DNA of 64,000 nucleotides, taken from positions 247,441,803 to 247,505,802 of the forward strand of contig OV884059.1 of assembly GCA_930367215.1 (NCBI GenBank), in the 5' to 3' direction. The stretch comes from Pollenia angustigena. Taxonomy: Eukaryota > Arthropoda > Insecta > Diptera > Polleniidae. How positions within the stretch are numbered: position 1 is the first letter of the stretch; each line of letters starts with the position of its first letter. Shown here piece by piece: positions 9,066 through 20,067 of this stretch. Under the pieces are notes generated by a model, which was not told the origin of the DNA, made no database searches, and was given only the letters and a program-made list of their open reading frames with translations. The position numbers and the translations under genes are program-made.

Positions 9066-11631
9066 TTATATCTTTTTGTAAAGGTTAATTCTTTTCAAGT
9101 AAGTTATAACTTTGTTAATGGAATGTTCCGAGGGAAATGATAGCAACGAAAGTGGGTTGATATCAAAAAATATTTGTCTTCTAATTAGTTCAAATTTAGT
9201 ACACCTACTTAAGATGTGTTCAATGTTTAATGGACTACTATTATCACAATCACAATTAGTTGGAGAATTGCCAGTAATTATGTGGTTATGAGAAGTTCTA
9301 TTATGACCTAATCTAAGTCTAAGGAATATAATTATATCCCTCCGTTTAATGTTATTGTTCCTTGATAACCAAGTGTAGATATTATTCCTACCCGGGTTAA
9401 TAGATTTATACCAATTATTCGTATCAGACCAAGTACGGGAGTTCAGGAGGTTAGATTGTTCTTTTACAAATTTTCTAATATCTGAATAATTTCTGTTTAT
9501 TTCCACAGTTAATGGTGAAATATGAGCTAAATTGGCTGTACTGTCTGCGAGTTCGTTTCCTGGTATCAGAGTATGGCCCGGTACCCAAATAAGGATAACT
9601 CTTGGAAAATATTGGATGAGAAAGCTTCTGATGTGGACCGCATACAAATTGTTGTTGTTAATATTTTTAATGGCGTGGACTGCAGATAGTGAGTCAGATC
9701 ATATAGCGAAATTACCAGATTTTCGACAGTATTCGGTTGCTTTATATATTGCTGTTATTTCAGCTGTAAAAACAGAACTGTAGTTGTGAAGTAACGAAGT
9801 ATAAATAATTTTTTGTTCTAATGTGATCGCAAAGGAGACTGCATCATTAGACTTAGAACCATCCGTGTAAATAAATGTTCTGTCATGATTCTGCTCTATT
9901 ATTTCTTGTAAACCTATGCGGTATTGGTCTGGAAGGGTTTCTTCTTTTTTATATTTGGAAAGAGATAGCTCGACGCTTTAGCCTTTAGATTCCATGGAGG
10001 ATAAGAAACAGGTCTAGGCTTGGGAATTTTTGTTGGAACATCAAAATTTAAGGAGTGTCTAATTATTTCATACAGAGCTGATTTAGTTTTTTGTTTTCTA
10101 TTAATTTTTCCATATTTTTCGATAAATTTTTGTAATGGTGTATCATGGTAGTACATGATGGATTTAATGGCTTTTTTTAATTCTAGATGGTATAAAATTT
10201 TTAAGTTTAGGGTATTGGTTTCGAAGTTGATATTTTTAATTGGAGTAGTTCGAAGAACGCCGAGAGCACATCGAGTTGCTGTGTTTATAATTGTATTAAT
10301 TTTTCTTAGAGAGGTTGTAGAGGAATTACCAAATAAAACTATTCCATATATAATTTTAGATATAATTAAAGTTTTTATTACGTTTAGGAACGTAATTGTA
10401 TTCGGATTGAATTTTGCATAGGACAAACATTTGATAATGTTGATACGATTATTTAAGGATTTTTTTAAGTCCTCAATGTGGCTGTTCCATCTTAGTCTTC
10501 TATTGAAGGTAATCCCTAATATTTTTAAGGTATTGGTTTTTTCAATTTGAATAGTGCTTGTTATAATACTACAATTGCAATTGTGTTTTCGGCATATATG
10601 TATAAATTTACATTTTGTACTTGACAATACAGCACCCGATTCATTACACCACTGAAGGATATCGTCAATAATACTACTTATATTAATGTTTGGATTTTTT
10701 ACATTACCTGAATTAATTATTATATTGAAATCATCAGCATAAGCACAAAAACTAATGTTTTTGTGTTAAGATATAATATCGCAAAGTTTATTATAAGCGA
10801 CAAGAAATAGAACAATCGACAAGGGAGATCCCTGCGGAATTCCATTATAGAGATTAAATGTTTGTGAATATGTTTTTCCCAACCGAACCAAAAATTTCCT
10901 GTTACTCATGAAGTTAACTATATAATTTATAATTTTAGGTCCAACTTTCCATGAAACAAGTTGGTCAATTACGGTGTGTATTCCTATTTTATCGTACGCC
11001 TTCTCAAAGTCGAGTGAAACTATGGTCAGGTGATTCTTTGACGCTAGGCTACTAGCAGCCAAATGCTCAAGAAAAAGAAGAGTGTCCGTTGTAGACCTTC
11101 CCTTTTTAAAGCCGAGTTGATTATAATTAAGAAGATTGTTGGTAGATATATACCACAATATACGATAAGCGATAATTCTATCTAATATTTTTCCAATACA
11201 TGAGTTTAGCGTAATTGGCCTATTATACTTGGTCTTGGTTTGATCACAATTGGGTTTAAAGATCGGTATTACTAAACTTGTTTTATATTGTTGCGGAATT
11301 TGTGTTGCAAGAATGTTGTTAAAGAAAGTGACGATTCTGTTCTTAACGGAATTTGGAGAATTTTTTACCATACTGTAGGATATTCTGTCAAGTCCCGGGG
11401 ATTTCCCCCTGAGTCTGTTAAGAGTTGAGTTAAATTATATAAGGTGAAATTGTTGGGTACAGGAATATTCGTCGGATTGTGGGTATGGGATTCCTGAATT
11501 GAAATGATTCTAATATTGTACTTATTAATAAGCAATTGTAATTCGTTATAGTTGATGAGATAGCCTCTCACATTCCATTGTAAAATATTTAGAGATAACA
11601 TTTTAATAAGATAAAACAAAAAAAAAAACAA
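9066..11631 (-). pseudogene. LINE ORF2: endonuclease start, RT and RNase H, inactivated
   Basis: From the 5' side: an endonuclease start (LNILQWNVRGY, IQESHTH) at 11601-11450. An internal deletion then joins it near 11400 to the RT, with a frame change. RT motifs are RSTTDTLLFLE, SLDFEKAYDKIG, NGIPQGSPLS and CAYADDFNI; a TAA near 10766 precedes YADD in frame. A frameshift near 9940 leads into RNase H: YTDGS, TAEITAIY, a TGA just before SDSLSAVHA, and VPGHTLIPGNELAD. A C-terminal Cys/His segment follows, ending at 9066. At least two stops, one frameshift and one large deletion make it inactive. Confidence 0.85.
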
Positions 11632-11702
11632 AAATAATGTTAGTACTTAATAATGTTAATAATTACAATTGGTGTTGTTGTTGTTTTTTTTTTAAATTTA
11701 TG

Positions 11703-12864
11703 CATAGCTTTGGAATAATGATTAGAAATCCTAATGATTAGCAATTGGATTAGAAATTCTAATTGTGCTGAAAAATTGATTAATTATGATTAGTTAGCCA
11801 TTTTAGATGATTACTAATTGATTAGATTAGAAATAATCAATAATCTAATCACAATTAGTGACGATTAGCATTTCTAATCAAATCTAATCAAAACTAATCC
11901 AAAAAAATAATTGATTAGATTTCTTGATTATTTTTGATTAGATTTGATTAGATCAACTATGTTTAACTATTTTTGTGAAAAGAAAATATTTGTTTATCAC
12001 ATTTGTTGCTATATTTACATAATGTAAGAGTTTTTGAATATTGCATACGATGCACCCTGTTCTTAAACTAAACACTTGACACAGCTGGTTCACTTTATTG
12101 TTGTGTTATTATTAATGTTATTAAATGACCCGGATCCTGGCCCTGAAATTTGGACCAAATATAATATTTTGAAGGAAGCATTCCTATCGTGTAACACCCC
12201 ACTGACGTCGTCAGCACCCGTTGAACGACTATACTTATTTACAGGTATCATCAATAGTCCAAGACGAAATTCATTGTCAGACTTTTCTTTTGAAAAGTTG
12301 GTATAAATGAAGCCTAATGTCCTTTTTTTGTGAATTACATATATATAAGCAGAATCAGCATACATTTAAAACGACGTAATTGTAATATATATACCTATTT
12401 TCTTTTTTTACATAACTTACTGAATATGCATTTTTGTTTTTTTTTTTTTTTTTTTTTGTTTGACATTCTGTAAAATTCGTTGTTTATATTTATTTTATGT
12501 ATAGTATGTATAAATGTAAATAGTCTGTAAATATATATGTATGTATGTATGTGGCAATATATAATGCAATTTTATGCAATATTCGAAAACTGTTACATTA
12601 TGTAAATATAGCAACAAATGTGATAAATAAATATTTTCTTTTCACAAAAATAGTTAAAAATCAAATCAAATCTAATCAATTATTTTTTGGATTAGTTTTG
12701 ATTAGAAATGCTAATCGTCACTAATTGTGATTAGATTTTTGATTATTTCTAATCAAATCAATTAGTAATCTGAAATTGTTAACAAAATTCAATTCTAATG
12801 ATTAGATTATTTTATTTCTCTAATCGTAATGATTTCTAATTCTAATCGAAATTCCCCAGCTATG
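11703..12864. mobile_element. Non-autonomous hAT element with long ATTAG/CTAAT-rich inverted repeats
   Basis: Both ends read CATAGCT(T/G)(T/G)GGAAT inward. The flanks AATTTATG (11695-11702) and ACTTTATG (12865-12872) match at 7 of 8 bases, an 8-bp hAT-type TSD. Each arm is about 250-300 bp and made largely of degenerate GATTAGAAAT/ATCTAATC words. The middle keeps only the last part of a hAT transposase (12076-12306). It sits between ORF1 and ORF2 of the LINE, so it is younger than the LINE. Confidence 0.8.
12076..12306 (+). pseudogene. hAT C-terminal dimerisation domain fragment
   Basis: The peptide contains FLSCNTPLTSSAPVERLYLF and SPRRNSLSDFSFEKLV. This is the classic end of hAT transposases (NTPLPSSAPVERLFS...RRNRLS...FEKLL), which forms the dimer interface. 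The upstream catalytic region is absent. The residue pattern is well kept for a fragment, so it derives from a fairly young parent. The upstream methionine at 12076 is not a meaningful start. Confidence 0.85.
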
Positions 12865-13185
12865 ACTTTATGTATATTTGGGTTAATCCCTTTGATATTA
12901 TATTTTACTACTCAATATCAAATGACTGGATTCACATCGATTCCGATGTCTCCCCTTCATCACTGATTGTTTTGGTTTTAGGTTGTTTTGCATTATTTTG
13001 CAGTTCTTTTTTGTTCTTTCTTTTCATTATTTGTATTGATCTCTTCGACGTATTTTTTGGTAGAATATTTATTAATTTTTTTTTTGCTGTGTTTATGGTA
13101 GACTCGATATTTGAGCATGTAGGTGTTTCAATATCATTGTAGTCCACTGGTTCTCTTGTGATAGCTGCATTGTTGGTACTATTAA

Positions 13186-13497
13186 ATGATGAAACAGAAC
13201 TGGGGCTGAACGTTTTTTTACATGCAGTTTGACATAAAATTATGCCAGAGAATGCGGTCGAGAAATAAAATCAATTTTATTTTGAGGACGTTTTTTCTAA
13301 TGCTCTCACATAAATACAATTATTCTCTTAACAATGCTACCATACTTTCATTCAATTTCATACATTTTGTAAACAAAGAAAAATAAGAACAAAAGAAAAT
13401 GAAAGAAATGAGAGAGAATTTGAAGTTACTGCCGACGTTTTAATTATGGGCTTTAAAATTTTTGCTTGAAGTTGAAGACTCAGTTCTGTTTCATCAT
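13186..13497. mobile_element. PIF/Harbinger-like MITE, left copy (312 bp)
   Basis: The TIR is ATGATGAAACAGAACT, inverted at the far end. The flanking TSD is TAA (13183-13185 and 13498-13500). The 3-bp TWA duplication is typical of PIF/Harbinger. Identical by eye to the right copy, in opposite orientation. Confidence 0.8.
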
Positions 13498-13544
13498 TAA
13501 AGTTCGTTGATTCTCTTTTATTGCTACTAAGAGAAGTTAGGTTA

Positions 13545-13856
13545 ATGATGAAACAGAACTGAGTCTTCAACTTCAAGCAAAAATTTTAAAGCCCATAATT
13601 AAAACGTCGGCAGTAACTTCAAATTCTCTCTCATTTCTTTCATTTTCTTTTGTTCTTATTTTTCTTTGTTTACAAAATGTATGAAATTGAATGAAAGTAT
13701 GGTAGCATTGTTAAGAGAATAATTGTATTTATGTGAGAGCATTAGAAAAAACGTCCTCAAAATAAAATTGATTTTATTTCTCGACCGCATTCTCTGGCAT
13801 AATTTTATGTCAAACTGCATGTAAAAAAACGTTCAGCCCCAGTTCTGTTTCATCAT
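13545..13856. mobile_element. PIF/Harbinger-like MITE, right copy (312 bp)
   Basis: Same length and TIR as the left copy, inverted, with TSD TTA (13542-13544 and 13857-13859). The two copies are separated by 47 bp: 41 bp of LINE ORF1 DNA plus one TSD copy of each element. Together they form a palindrome of about 670 bp. Confidence 0.8.
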
Positions 13857-14446
13857 TTATTGTTATTATTAGTTGAGAGAGAGACTTGTTTATTTGTTGT
13901 TGCTGTTTTTAGTATAGATGAGTATGATGATTGTCCACTTTGGTGACGTTGTTTGTAGGTTTCGATAGCTTTTTTTCTATCTACTTTTTCTAATGTGACA
14001 ATTGATTGTATTTCTTTTTCTTTTAAAAATACGGGACAATTTTTGTCCAAAGAACTATGTTGGTTGTTAACATCATTGTAATAAACACAATTTACGCATG
14101 TTGATGGATTATTGCAGATTTCATCGTCTTCTTCAAAATGGTATGAAGTGCACAATTTGGGCATATTGCATTATTTACACAATTATTTTTAGTGTGTCCA
14201 TATTGTAAGCACTTGCGACATCTAAGCGGGTAGGGGATATAAGGACGGACTCTTACTTTTTCATAGCCTATGTTTAAATACTCTGGTAGGTTAAGAGCGG
14301 CTAGTGTGATAATTATTAATCCCGTTTCAGTAAGATCTTTACCAACTATTTTTAGTATTTTTCTGATTTCATTTGACAAATTTTCAGTTGATATTTCACT
14401 GATTTTTTTGTTATTGGTTCTACTCATTATTAAATATAAATATATT

Positions 14447-14622
14447 TTAGGAATGGTTTATATACCAAAAGTATATATAAAGTGCGGGGTTTTCAAATTC
14501 GTAACCTAATGGAAACGAGATTATCGGAATATAACATCAATTTCAAAAAAGATATAGTAGCCACCATAGCTGATGGTCCAAATGTCATGAAAAACTTTGT
14601 AAAAGAAATGTTTTTACTTTAA
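14447..14622 (+). pseudogene. hAT transposase remnant, continuation after the LINE
   Basis: The frame reads NLMETRLSEYNINFKKDIVA then TIADGPNVMKNFVKEM. This is the segment with the second catalytic aspartate (TDGA-type) of hAT transposases. It continues the gene cut at 8890. About 25 residues expected between the two parts are eroded, and the rest of the catalytic and dimerisation regions is missing. Confidence 0.7.
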
Positions 14623-14735
14623 AAAAGTAACCATTTTCTCTTACTATTTTTTTTTTTTTTTTTTTTTGTGGGAATTCCCGGGATCCCGGAAAATTGAAAA
14701 TTTTATCCCGCTTTCCCGGGAAATTAAAAAGTCTA

Positions 14736-15076
14736 ATGGCCATTTTCTCATTAGGCAATTATCTTTTTTCCCAACGAAAAACTGCACATTAAAGAAATTT
14801 GGTTTTCTCAATGTCTCATTTGCTTCGATTTTATTGCAAAGCTTACCGGCACTCATCTGCCAATTATTTATTTTCCTTTTATTTGCCATACAGATAAATT
14901 CAATCAGCTGACTCCCAACTTTTACATGTATTTTGAGTGGCGTTGCCAGCTTAAAACAATGTTTTTTGTCGGTATATTGAGAAACCCAAAATCGTTAACG
15001 GACAGTTTATCGGTCCAATAAATTTATGTTGACATTAAGTAACAGGCAGTTTGTCGATACATTGAGAAAATGGCCA
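14736..15076. mobile_element. MITE with ATGGCCATTTTCTCA inverted ends
   Basis: The left ATGGCCATTTTCTCA and right TGAGAAAATGGCCAT are perfect inverted copies about 340 bp apart. Internal words (TTTTCTCAATGT, TATTGAGAAACC) repeat the end sequence. TSD unclear. A 81-codon ORF on each strand is chance. Confidence 0.6.
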
Positions 15077-15189
15077 TAAATATAATATAAAAATGTCTGC
15101 GTAAATGCTCAGTCCTCCTGTAGACGGATGTAGCAAAGGCGTCTTAGCCAAGAAGCAAAGTTCTTGTTTAAAAAAAGAGAATACCGGTG

Positions 15190-15400
15190 TTGCCAGAGAC
15201 CAAAAAGTTGTGCACCCCGTGTTTTAAAAAAAAATCTGGACCAATCCTTTAGTATACCGATCGATTTAGAATCAATTTTTAAAGTGACCTAACGATAACC
15301 ATCCTTCCGTCTGGCTGGTTGCCTGTCCATGTTAGTTTTGTGCGTATAGTACAAGTTGCAATCTCGTAGATAATTTGTCTAATTTGGTAAATACATTTTA
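15190..15400 (+). repeat. Internal fragment of the ACAAGTAAGAAAG...GGGTAT family
   Basis: Shares AGTATACCGATCGA, the CCGTCTGGCTGG run, CCTGTCCATG and TAGTACAAGTTGCAAT-like words with the copy at 40062-40734. Both ends are missing. Confidence 0.6.
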
Positions 15401-17417
15401 ATTGTACTAAGAACGCAGTCTATGTAAATGGTGAGAATTGGTCTTTAACTTTAGATATTCCCCATAAAAACTTCTTTCCAAATTAGACTCTTTGTGTTCG
15501 TACACCGTCTAATTTAGTTGGTATTTATATGAATTTTAACCTCTTACAAAGCTAGTTTAGTTTTTGTAAGCCCATGACTGCTCTTCGTTTCTAAATAGGA
15601 ATCTAGAAAATTCGTCTGTAAATACTTTAGTGTTTGGACTTTACCGGTTAACATTTTAGTATTGTTTTTATTAAATTGAACCGTTATTTAATTGTTGAAT
15701 ATTTTGTTTTTAAATTGGAAATTTTTGAATTTTTTCGGTCATATTTTTAGCAATTTTCAGGGCATATTTTTAAATTTTTACTGCATATGAAATGCGCATA
15801 AAACGTGTTTTTAGGTCATATTTCTGGTTTCCCTGGTTATTACAATTTTAACATAACTAAAATCTATATTTGGAAAACTTGCAAACAAGATACATTTTAT
15901 TCGCCGTAATCCGACATTAAAAAAGTTACTTTTCTCTTTGATATAATATCATACTTATTATATAAGCAATTTCCAGTCAGTTTTATGAAAGTAGTTCTTT
16001 AGTTTTTGCATTTTAAATAAATTTTTTTTTATATTTAGACATAAAAAATCTATAAACTACAAAAGAGATGGATCTTAACTCACATTGTATATGTACATCC
16101 ATTCATTTGTATGTATGTATGTGTATGTTACATTATGTAGAGCTATAATAAAAATATCCAAGTGTGTACAAAAGTACTATATAAATAAAATATTGCCCAC
16201 ACACACACAAACATAAAGAGTGCAAGCATGGGTCATTAAATATTGAAGCACAAAACCCATCCATGCAAAACCTGCATGCCGAACCGATCGCCTAACTGAT
16301 GGCCTGTCTGCATTTAAGCCTGCTGTTGCAACAACCGAAAGGTTAAAAATAAAATACACTTGAGTTCTATAACGACCACATATACAAATATACTTTTTGC
16401 ACACACAAACATAAATCAACATTTTAGTTTATGTTGTATGTGATAAATGTTCCCTCTATGTATTATTGCAAATGTTTGGTGTATTCTAGTGCATATGTAC
16501 ATTCACACATTTTTTGTATATACATATGTATACTGAAGCAGGGGCGCACATTTATCACACAATATTATTTGGTACACATACAACAATATAAATAATGTCA
16601 TATTTAAAAAATAATAAAATTCATTATACTCGTATTAAATATATTGAATATTGATTATATAGATTTAATAGCAAGGAATTTTTCAAATATTGATTCTAGT
16701 GCCTCCACATGATTATTAACAACATCTTACATGCAATTTCAGCCATCCACCCACCCACACGTACACTATATACATACATAAATGAATTTAAACGTGTTGA
16801 TATTTCGCAGACAAATTCTATTTAGTACCAATTTTTGAGCAACTTTAAGTTTCATTTTTATTAATTGAGGCTATCAGCGCAGAAGAGGTGTAACCCCAGA
16901 CTACTTATTATGAGAAAGTGAGGAGTTAACACAACTCTTGCACTATAGTAATTGGTTGTAACGGCCCGTGCAAAAACTATGTTTCTAGCGCCTTCTGCAA
17001 AGAACATATCTAACGCCAGAACCGGAACCAAATTAAATTGTGGGTTACACACAAGTAGGTAGAACGCCAGAATGTAGAACGTAACGTCGTAAATTTCAAA
17101 AAACAAGATAAAAATATAAGAAAATTCCAAGTTTTTTCATATTGTTGTTTATTTTTTTCACCTTTTATGTACATATATACATATTTTGTTTTCAAATATT
17201 TAGTTCAAAAACCCAAAAAGAAATTTATTTTATCTATTTACAATATTCTGGTTGGTATGTGATAGAAAACTAATTTGAAAACACAATCATTTGAAAAAGA
17301 TATCGTTTTCAGTATCTTTAAAAATAATCTCTAAATCATTTTATTCTGTTTTTCGATGTATTCTTTTAAATTTTGTATTATATACGTTGATTGTACTTTA
17401 TTTTGAACCAAAAATTT
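15401..17417. other. AT-rich DNA with TATG and CA microsatellites, no gene seen
   Basis: TATG repeats at about 16110-16130, CA tracts at about 16197-16215, and repeated GGCATATTTT-like words at 15700-15830. ORFs at 16177-16422 and 16861-17130 have no domain. Confidence 0.45.
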
Positions 17418-17515
17418 AGACTATAATTCAGAAATAGATTCTAAAAACGATTGAAATTCATCACACCTTCTTAAAACATTCGTTTTAAAATCGATGGATT
17501 TTCATTACATACTTG
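17418..17515 (+). repeat. Second copy of the dispersed repeat at 4560-4665
   Basis: Same word order as at 4560, diverged; ends in a CATACTTGAG segment next to a TATG microsatellite. Confidence 0.45.
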
Positions 17516-17654
17516 AGTTTGTATGTATGTGTGTAAACATATGTATATACATAAATATTTTACATTTAAAATTTTCAATATTTTTAATCAGCCTTACGCA
17601 GTCTTACGAATTTGTGAAATATTGTTACACTTATTCGAAATAAATTTAAAATAA

Positions 17655-17812
17655 TAAGTGTTGTGGTAATTTTGTTGAACTATTTATGGTTTTTAATCCA
17701 AATTTTCAATATTTTTAATCAGGCTTAAGTTCATCAAATTTAATTTTCATTAAATTATTTTTATGAAGAAAGGAATTTTACAACATGAAAATTAATTAAA
17801 ATTGTTAATGAT
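17655..17812 (+). repeat. Repeat shared with 32665-32815, adjoining a mariner remnant
   Basis: About 150 bp (TTGTTGAACTATTTATGG ... ACAACATGAAAATTAATTAA) is near-identical at both places. At 17.8 kb it runs straight into a mariner-type transposase end, so it may be part of a chimeric or internally deleted mariner family. Confidence 0.6.
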
Positions 17813-17830
17813 AATCTTTCATATACACAC

Positions 17831-17992
17831 ATGCCCGCTTCAATTGACGCATTGGAAGACAACATTGAAGCATTTATTCACGAGATACCATCCGAAATGT
17901 TGGAAAGAGTATGCCAAAATTGGACTAAGCGGATGGACCATTTGAGGCGCAGTCACGGTCAACATTTGCATGAAATAATCTTCAAAGATTAA
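17831..17992 (+). pseudogene. Tc1/mariner-type transposase, C-terminal fragment
   Basis: The 54-codon frame includes ALEDNIEAFIHEIPSEMLE, RVCQNWTKRMDHLRRSHG and a terminal HEIIFKD before TAA 17990-17992. This is the standard tail of mariner-family transposases (LKDNI...I....LE.V..NW..R.......G....IIF). The catalytic DDD/E domain is absent upstream. Confidence 0.8.
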
Positions 17993-18322
17993 ATTATATG
18001 GACCGTACTATCGATTCAAATAATGATTTCATGAATTTTTCTGAATTTTATGTGTTTTTTTTTTACTTTCCTAAAGCTCTTAAAAAATCAACCGGTATAA
18101 CTGTACCGACTTACAGTATGCAATCGTTTTTAACGAGTTATTCTCGAGGAGAACCGGGAAGAACTCAATGTGGCTTAGTGGAGAGTCATGTAAAACTCAG
18201 GTGCTAATGTATTTTGTCTGTCTGTTAGCGTATAGGTTGAAACTTTTTCCGATGTTCTTGCATATTCATTTGATATGTAGTCAGGTTTACAAGTGGCAAA
18301 TTTCATTTAATTTTCAACCTTA

Positions 18323-18759
18323 AACAAGTAAGAAAGTATAGTCGGTTCAGCCCGACCATATGATACCCTACTCCACAATATTTTAAAATAAATTTTGCGA
18401 GAGTGCATAGCTATACGAATTTAAATTTCATTAAAATCGGTTTGATAGTTTCTGAGAGGTAAATATTGCCCCCCATCTCCCCTCGTGGTCTTACGATTCG
18501 GCCCATTTTCAATAGGCTTGGCTCTTGTGCCAATAAGAACCTATGTGCCAAATTTTATTTAATTATCTCCAAAATTGCAACCTGTACTTTGCGCACAAGG
18601 TTACGTGGACAGCCGTACGGACTTCGTTAGATCAACTCAGAAAGTGATTCTGAGTCGATCAGTATACTTTAAGGTGGGTCTAGGACCAATATTTTAAGGC
18701 GTTACACACATCAGCACAAATGCATAATACCCTCTCCACTATTATGGTGTGGGTATAAA
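18323..18759 (+). mobile_element. Short copy of the ACAAGTAAGAAAG...GGGTATAAAA family
   Basis: It starts AACAAGTAAGAAAGTATAG and carries the hairpin GTCGG..CCGAC followed by ATACCCT. Internal CCGATTTTAATGAAAT-like words follow on one strand, and it ends in GTGTGGGTATAAAA. A reversed, longer copy lies at 40062-40734. No protein is encoded. The family resembles a very common fly intergenic repeat whose class I cannot name. Confidence 0.65.
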
Positions 18760-20067
18760 AAGCTTAGTATAAAACCCCGAAATCGGTTCATAAAGTGGAC
18801 CAAAGGTACAAAGGAACAAATTTGGCTCAGATATTTTTCGTTTATAAAATATTTACTATTCAAAATCGGTCTATTATTCATTCATACTGGCCCCCATACA
18901 AGTGTCCAACCGAATTCATGGTTTTGCTACGATTTTACCCTGCTAAACGATATATAACTTCGTATCGTATCAAGAAAATATAATATTGTCCTTGTAAAAA
19001 CTCTGAGCAGTTGAAAATCCATTTGAAACTCTGTAACAACCTTTAAAGTGATTGCAATCATTTTTAATAAAATATCATTTTCATCATAAAAATTCAATTT
19101 AAGATAAAATTCTTTACAATATGCCTCGAATAAAGATTGATATTTTCTTCTTAAAAATAATCCCAATTTTTCCTTCGTTATATAAAATTTGCTCCCACGA
19201 CAAAAACCCTTAATTCCATCATTAAATAATTTCCTTCTTTTTTTCATTCACTCTTCAAATTTTAAAGAAAATTTCATTCCCATTGACACATTAATATTGA
19301 CACATGCTACTTCCTGTTTACCCTGGAGACATTTGTCTTTTGAAATTGCTGCACTAAAACACAAAAAGAATACAAAAAATGTCACCAACACAAATGAAAA
19401 CTCAAGAAATCATTTAAATTTTATAGACACAACTTTGCACATAAACAAAGAAGACAAAACAGATATTTTGTTGCATACCTGTAGGCTGACATACCCACTT
19501 CGATAACCAAAGGAAAAATAGAATAATGTAAAAGGTTTTATTCATATTCAAATGTCTGGAAATGTTTAAACAGGCGTACGAATGTATGTAGTCATATGAG
19601 ATGTACGGTATGGTTACGGTGACCATCCGTTCATGGTCTTATCATTAGGTCAAATGAAACGCCAGAGCTGTGTTTTCTTTCGTGCAATTGTTTTTGACAA
19701 CTTTATCATTATTGCATTTTGTATTCTTCCATTGTTGTAATTCTGTATAGATCTAATAATTGGACCGTCCTGTATAATACAGAAAATAAATGTATTTTAG
19801 AGCTTTGTTCTGTAACAAGGAGCAAAGGTTATAAGATATTTGAGTGAACTGTGGTTCTGAGATTTTTCATGGCAAATAACACAGATACCGAAATCGTTTT
19901 TGATTTTCTTGAATAGAAAGTAAATGATTGGGAAAGGTCTGTTGTTTACCTTTTTTCCTTTTTAATTACACTTTATACTAAATACCTTCCTTCCATCTGA
20001 TTTTTTAAACAACTAAAAAGATGAATTCTATCGCAAGTTAAAGCAAAAAATGTTTTTAAATTTTATG
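18760..20067. other. Unassigned DNA, no gene seen
   Basis: Includes a GGCCCCCATACAAGTG word typical of fly dispersed repeats (about 18890). ORFs at 18927-19247 and 19189-19506 lie on opposite strands and lack domains. Confidence 0.4.

Larger units (their letters stand above)
12932..14427 (-). pseudogene. LINE ORF1 (gag-like, CCHC zinc knuckles), interrupted
   Basis: The peptide from 14427 includes a canonical knuckle RCRKCLQYGHTKNNC (C-x2-C-x4-H-x4-C), then CPNC. A frameshift near 14150 leads to TCVNC and CPVFLKEKEIQSI. A Ser/Asn-rich linker follows, and a Lys-rich tail ends at 12932. The linker is split by two MITEs (13186-13497, 13545-13856); removing both with their TSDs restores one frame. 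ORF1 proteins of this class bind the LINE RNA. The N-terminus looks short for I-type ORF1, so the copy may also be 5' truncated. Confidence 0.8.
8891..14436 (-). mobile_element. I-clade-like LINE, broken by three later insertions
   Basis: The element runs on the minus strand from about 14436 (5') to 8891 (3'). It is flanked by the 10-bp duplication TAAATATATT (8881-8890 and 14437-14446). The 3' tail is an AAATA-type short repeat. It carries ORF1 with CCHC knuckles, then ORF2 with an AP-endonuclease start, RT and RNase H; that combination points to the I clade. Three later insertions sit in it: a hAT at 11703-12864 and two MITEs at 13186-13497 and 13545-13856. Most of the endonuclease is deleted. 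Confidence 0.8.
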
